DNA from: Streptomyces sp. NBC_01217
GTDB taxonomy: Bacteria > Actinomycetota > Actinomycetes > Streptomycetales > Streptomycetaceae
Reading direction: 5' to 3'
Assembly (NCBI RefSeq): GCF_035994185.1
Contig: NZ_CP108538.1
Location: forward strand, 7,133,501 to 7,197,500
DNA: 64,000 nt
Below the pieces are notes generated by a model that saw only the letters and a program-made list of their open reading frames with translations, did no database searches and was not told where the DNA came from. This document shows, in pieces, positions 61,758 to 64,000 of the stretch (position 1 is its first letter; each line of letters starts with the position of its first letter). The translations under genes and the position numbers were made by a program.

Positions 61758-61809
61758 CAATGGTCCGGAGGAACGCCGGTTTGGCTAACCGGCGTTTCCC
61801 GGCTATGTT
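61758..61809 (+). promoter_or_regulatory. Conserved promoter/operator-like element, copy 2
   Basis: The same block as at 45153, with identical internal spacing: CAATGGT (61758), hairpin AACGCCGG / CCGGCGTT (61772-61779 / 61789-61796) around TTTGGCTAA, and GCTATGTT (61802-61809). TTGGCT and TATGTT are again 17 bases apart. It lies just after the stop of the minus-strand gene at 61819 and upstream of the gene at 61713. Confidence 0.55.
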
Positions 61810-61818
61810 CCGCCGCGA

Positions 61819-62316
61819 TCAGCGGAACGGGTTCTCCGTCCCGCGGTCCGCCTCGGTGGCTGCGTCGAGGAGTTCGAGCAGGTCAGTGCCCTCTGCGTCG
61901 CGCTGGTCGATCCACCACCCGGCGCGGGTGATGGCGCGGGCCTTCTCCTCCAGCTCCGCCCAGTCCGCCTCGTCCCAACTCCCCTCCACGACCAGCGCGG
62001 TGTGCGCGGCCGTCATCAGCTGGTGGCGGGAGCGCTCGCCCCAGTCCATGGCCTTCTCCGGGCCTTCCAACTGCGGCATGTCGAACTGCTTCGCCCACGC
62101 GGCGGCCGCCTCCTGCTCGGCGGAGCGCTTGGCCGCGAGCCACTCCTCCTTGGACTCGGTATCGGCGTCGCGTGCCGCCTTCCAGCAGTCGGAGCAGTCC
62201 TTCGCCGCGAGCCAGCGGGCGAATCCGGCCCGCTTGTCGGCAGGACGGTTGGACAGGTCATGAACCACCTGGTGGGAGCACACGTGCTCCACGGTCCACT
62301 GCGTACGGACGGCCAT
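61819..62316 (-). CDS. Hypothetical plasmid protein with Cys/His N-terminus
   Basis: The 165-residue product starts with WTVEHVCSHQVVHDLSNRPA and GFARWLAAKDCSDCWKAARD, a C-H...C-C pattern that could bind zinc. A helical remainder rich in Trp, Glu and Ala follows. This family recurs on Streptomyces conjugative plasmids. ATG 62316 follows GAGGAGATCC. Function unknown. Confidence 0.7.
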   Translation of the reverse strand: MAVRTQWTVEHVCSHQVVHDLSNRPADKRAGFARWLAAKDCSDCWKAARDADTESKEEWLAAKRSAEQEAAAAWAKQFDMPQLEGPEKAMDWGERSRHQLMTAAHTALVVEGSWDEADWAELEEKARAITRAGWWIDQRDAEGTDLLELLDAATEADRGTENPFR

Positions 62317-62364
62317 AAATGGATCTCCTCAGAAGGGTTGGAAAGTAGGGGTGTTGCGCCCTGA

Positions 62365-63373
62365 TCAGGGCGTCTTGTGCCGGCCTCGGAGCGGGCGGCA
62401 GTGTCGGCCGCGCTGCCGCTGTCCGGTGGGGCCGAGACGTCGGCGCCCGGCGAGAAGGACAGTGAGAGCGAAGGCCGCGCCGGCGGCGGGGAGCGCAGCG
62501 CTGGCGAGAGGCTGCTCGGCGAGGCGTCCGGCGAGGGCGGTGCCGACGGACTGCCCGGCGCCGATCGCGAGGATCAGCCACGCGTACGCCTCGCTGGTAC
62601 GGCCCGCCGGAGTGAGGGCGTCGGTGGTGACGTAGGCGCAGGCGACCACGATGGTCAGGAACGCACCGGGCACGGTGACCGCGGCGATGGCCGCATACGG
62701 GCCCGGAAGGGCAAAGAGCGGGAGCCACCCGGCCAGAAACGCGCCTGTGGCGATGATCAGTCGTCTGGTGGTGGTGCCCGACCAGGTGCGGCTTCCGTAG
62801 ATGAGGCCGCCGAGGAAGCTGCCGGTCGAGAACGCGGCAGGGATGATGCCCGAGACCATGTCCTGGTGGTGGTGCTCGGCCATGGCGATGGACCACACGT
62901 TCATCGCTCCGATCGCGAACCCGATACCGGTGAGGGAGCCGAACAACAGCAACACGGCGGGAGTGGCCAACTGCTGGGCCTGGGAAGCGTCCTGGCCCTC
63001 GAACCCTTCGGGTCGCCAACGTCGCGATGGCGGCGCCAGGGCGACCGCAGCGGTGCCGGCCAGGCCGAGGGCCGTGGTGACAGCGAGCGCGACGGCGGGG
63101 TTGTACACGGAGGCGAGCGCGGCCACGAGCAGCGGGCCGACGATGTACAGCAGGCCCTGCGTGCCGGTGTCGAGCGCGAGCGCGGCGTGCCGCAGCCGGG
63201 GGTCGGGCAGCACGCTCGGCCACAGCGCCCGCAGCCCGGCCTCCAGCGGAGGCGTGGTTCAGACCGCCGGCGACGACGATAGCCGTGGCGAGGCCCGGTC
63301 CGCCGTACGGTCCGGACAGTGGCAGGGCTACCAGGAGGGCCGAGTTGAGTAGGGCGGCCGGAAGGTGGGGCAC
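62365..63373 (-). pseudogene. MFS transporter, N-terminally truncated and frameshifted
   Basis: The minus strand reads ALLNSALLVALPLSGPYGGP to GGL in one frame. A one-base insertion near 63258 shifts TTPPLEAGLRALWPSVLPDP to a second frame, which then runs to the stop at 62365 with LYIVGPLLVAALASVYNPAV, GFAIGAMNVWSIAMAEHHHQ and LAIGAGQSVGTALAGRLAEQ. Seven to eight membrane spans remain. The first spans and the start are absent, and the upstream gene runs into this sequence out of frame. A 282-residue piece from GTG 63213 could still be made. Confidence 0.75.
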
Positions 63374-64000
63374 GGGCGGACGCGCAGCACGGGGGTGCGG
63401 TGCGGCGGCAGGACGGCGACGGTCGCGCCGAGGTCCTCGGCCGCTTCTTCGACTTCGCGGGTGAGGAACTCAACCTGCCGGCCGATCGCCGAGAAGCGGG
63501 CGGCGATCTGGCGGCCCTGGACGGTCTCCAGCGCGCTGGCGAACTGGCTGCTCGTTTCCAGGAGTTCTTGGAGACGGACCATCGGCCCTGCGTCGTATCC
63601 GCGCTGGGTTGCACTGAGGAGCGCGTTGGACGCGTCACCGGCGTGGTGGGCCTCGACGACGTCGCGGGTGAGTTCCTGCAGCGAGATCTCGGGGGCGGGC
63701 TCGGGCCGGTTGAACCCTGAGACATCGGCGCGCAGCACGCCGGGCGGGACCGGGGCGGGTAGTGACTGCCCTGCCTCGTATTCGTGGGCGTAGTGCCCGA
63801 TCACCTGCCAGCCCGGTGCGTCCGGGTCTCCTCGCAGCGCGACCAGCGTCGAGTCGTCGTCTTCGACCAGGTGGGCGAGGGTGATCGGCTGCCCGTCGGC
63901 GGCGTACCACGACTCGGTCAGCTCCAGCTCGCCTCGCCTCTGCGCAGCCTGAGCTCGCTCGGTCCACATCCGCTGTTCCTCTTCGGTCAGCGGAGCCTTG
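63328..64000 (-). CDS. Hypothetical protein, 5' end outside the window, 3' end fused to MFS debris
   Basis: The frame enters from the right edge (KAPLTEEEQRMWTERAQAAQ) and runs to a stop at 63328. It has a beta-rich part (WYAADGQPITLAHLVEDDDS, TLVALRGDPDAPGWQVIGHY) and a helical part (RLQELLETSSQFASALETVQ ... RQVEFLTREVEEAAEDLGAT). The last ~15 residues (after VLRV) are coded by out-of-frame MFS sequence, so a deletion joined the two genes and the natural C-terminus may be lost. Function unknown. Confidence 0.6.
   Translation of the reverse strand, partial: KAPLTEEEQRMWTERAQAAQRRGELELTESWYAADGQPITLAHLVEDDDSTLVALRGDPDAPGWQVIGHYAHEYEAGQSLPAPVPPGVLRADVSGFNRPEPAPEISLQELTRDVVEAHHAGDASNALLSATQRGYDAGPMVRLQELLETSSQFASALETVQGRQIAARFSAIGRQVEFLTREVEEAAEDLGATVAVLPPHRTPVLRVRPCPTFRPPYSTRPSW

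Overview
This 64 kb window is high-GC DNA with the codon use, leaderless or GTG/TTG starts and gene families of a streptomycete or close relative. Typical families are DUF317, DUF4142, SpoIIE-type phosphatases and the deazaflavin-dependent nitroreductase fold. It has no rRNA, no CRISPR array and no complete tRNA. It looks accessory: many broken genes and insertion-sequence scraps surround two large defence operons and a plasmid-like module.

Left arm (1-19 kb). It opens with the N-terminal part of a glycine amidinotransferase and a slipin, then IS5 and IS256 scrap and an SRPBCC gene. Next comes a transporter cluster (Na+/H+-type antiporter, CBS protein, SLC13/ArsB-type permease, small membrane protein, CBS protein), a SulP anion transporter divergent from a MerR regulator, a universal stress protein and an F420-type nitroreductase. 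From 13 to 19 kb a SpoIIE phosphatase-MarR operon, two related membrane-protein genes, a zinc-ribbon protein, a DUF4142 protein and two CBS-pair genes are interspersed with copies of a TTTGCAT-A-ATGCAAA palindrome. I read these as one regulon of the local MarR protein (inference).

Defence island (19-43 kb). A complete class 1 DISARM operon runs on the minus strand (drmD, drmMI, drmA, drmB, drmC) with stop/start overlaps. Divergent from it is an XRE-ImmA/IrrE gene coupled to a PIN-like gene, probably a toxin-antitoxin or regulatory pair. It is flanked by a decayed jetD tail on one side and a degenerate tRNA 3' end plus an intact Wadjet operon (jetA, jetB, jetC, jetD) on the other. DISARM is directed at phage and Wadjet at plasmids; the PIN/ImmA pair sits where defence-linked toxins often lie.

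Mobile-element arm (43-64 kb). After a serine-hydrolase pseudogene and a DUF5655 protein comes a long minus-strand series of plasmid/ICE-type genes. It holds DUF317 proteins, a DnaB-N-like protein, a C5 DNA methyltransferase, a tryptophan-synthase-alpha-like protein, a truncated XF1762-like protein, a VirD4/TraG coupling ATPase, an IS110 element, many small proteins and a relaxase-like protein that lacks its HxH histidines. Two copies of a ~55 bp promoter/operator-like element lie at 45.15 and 61.76 kb. The arm ends in a truncated, frameshifted MFS gene and a gene that runs off the window.
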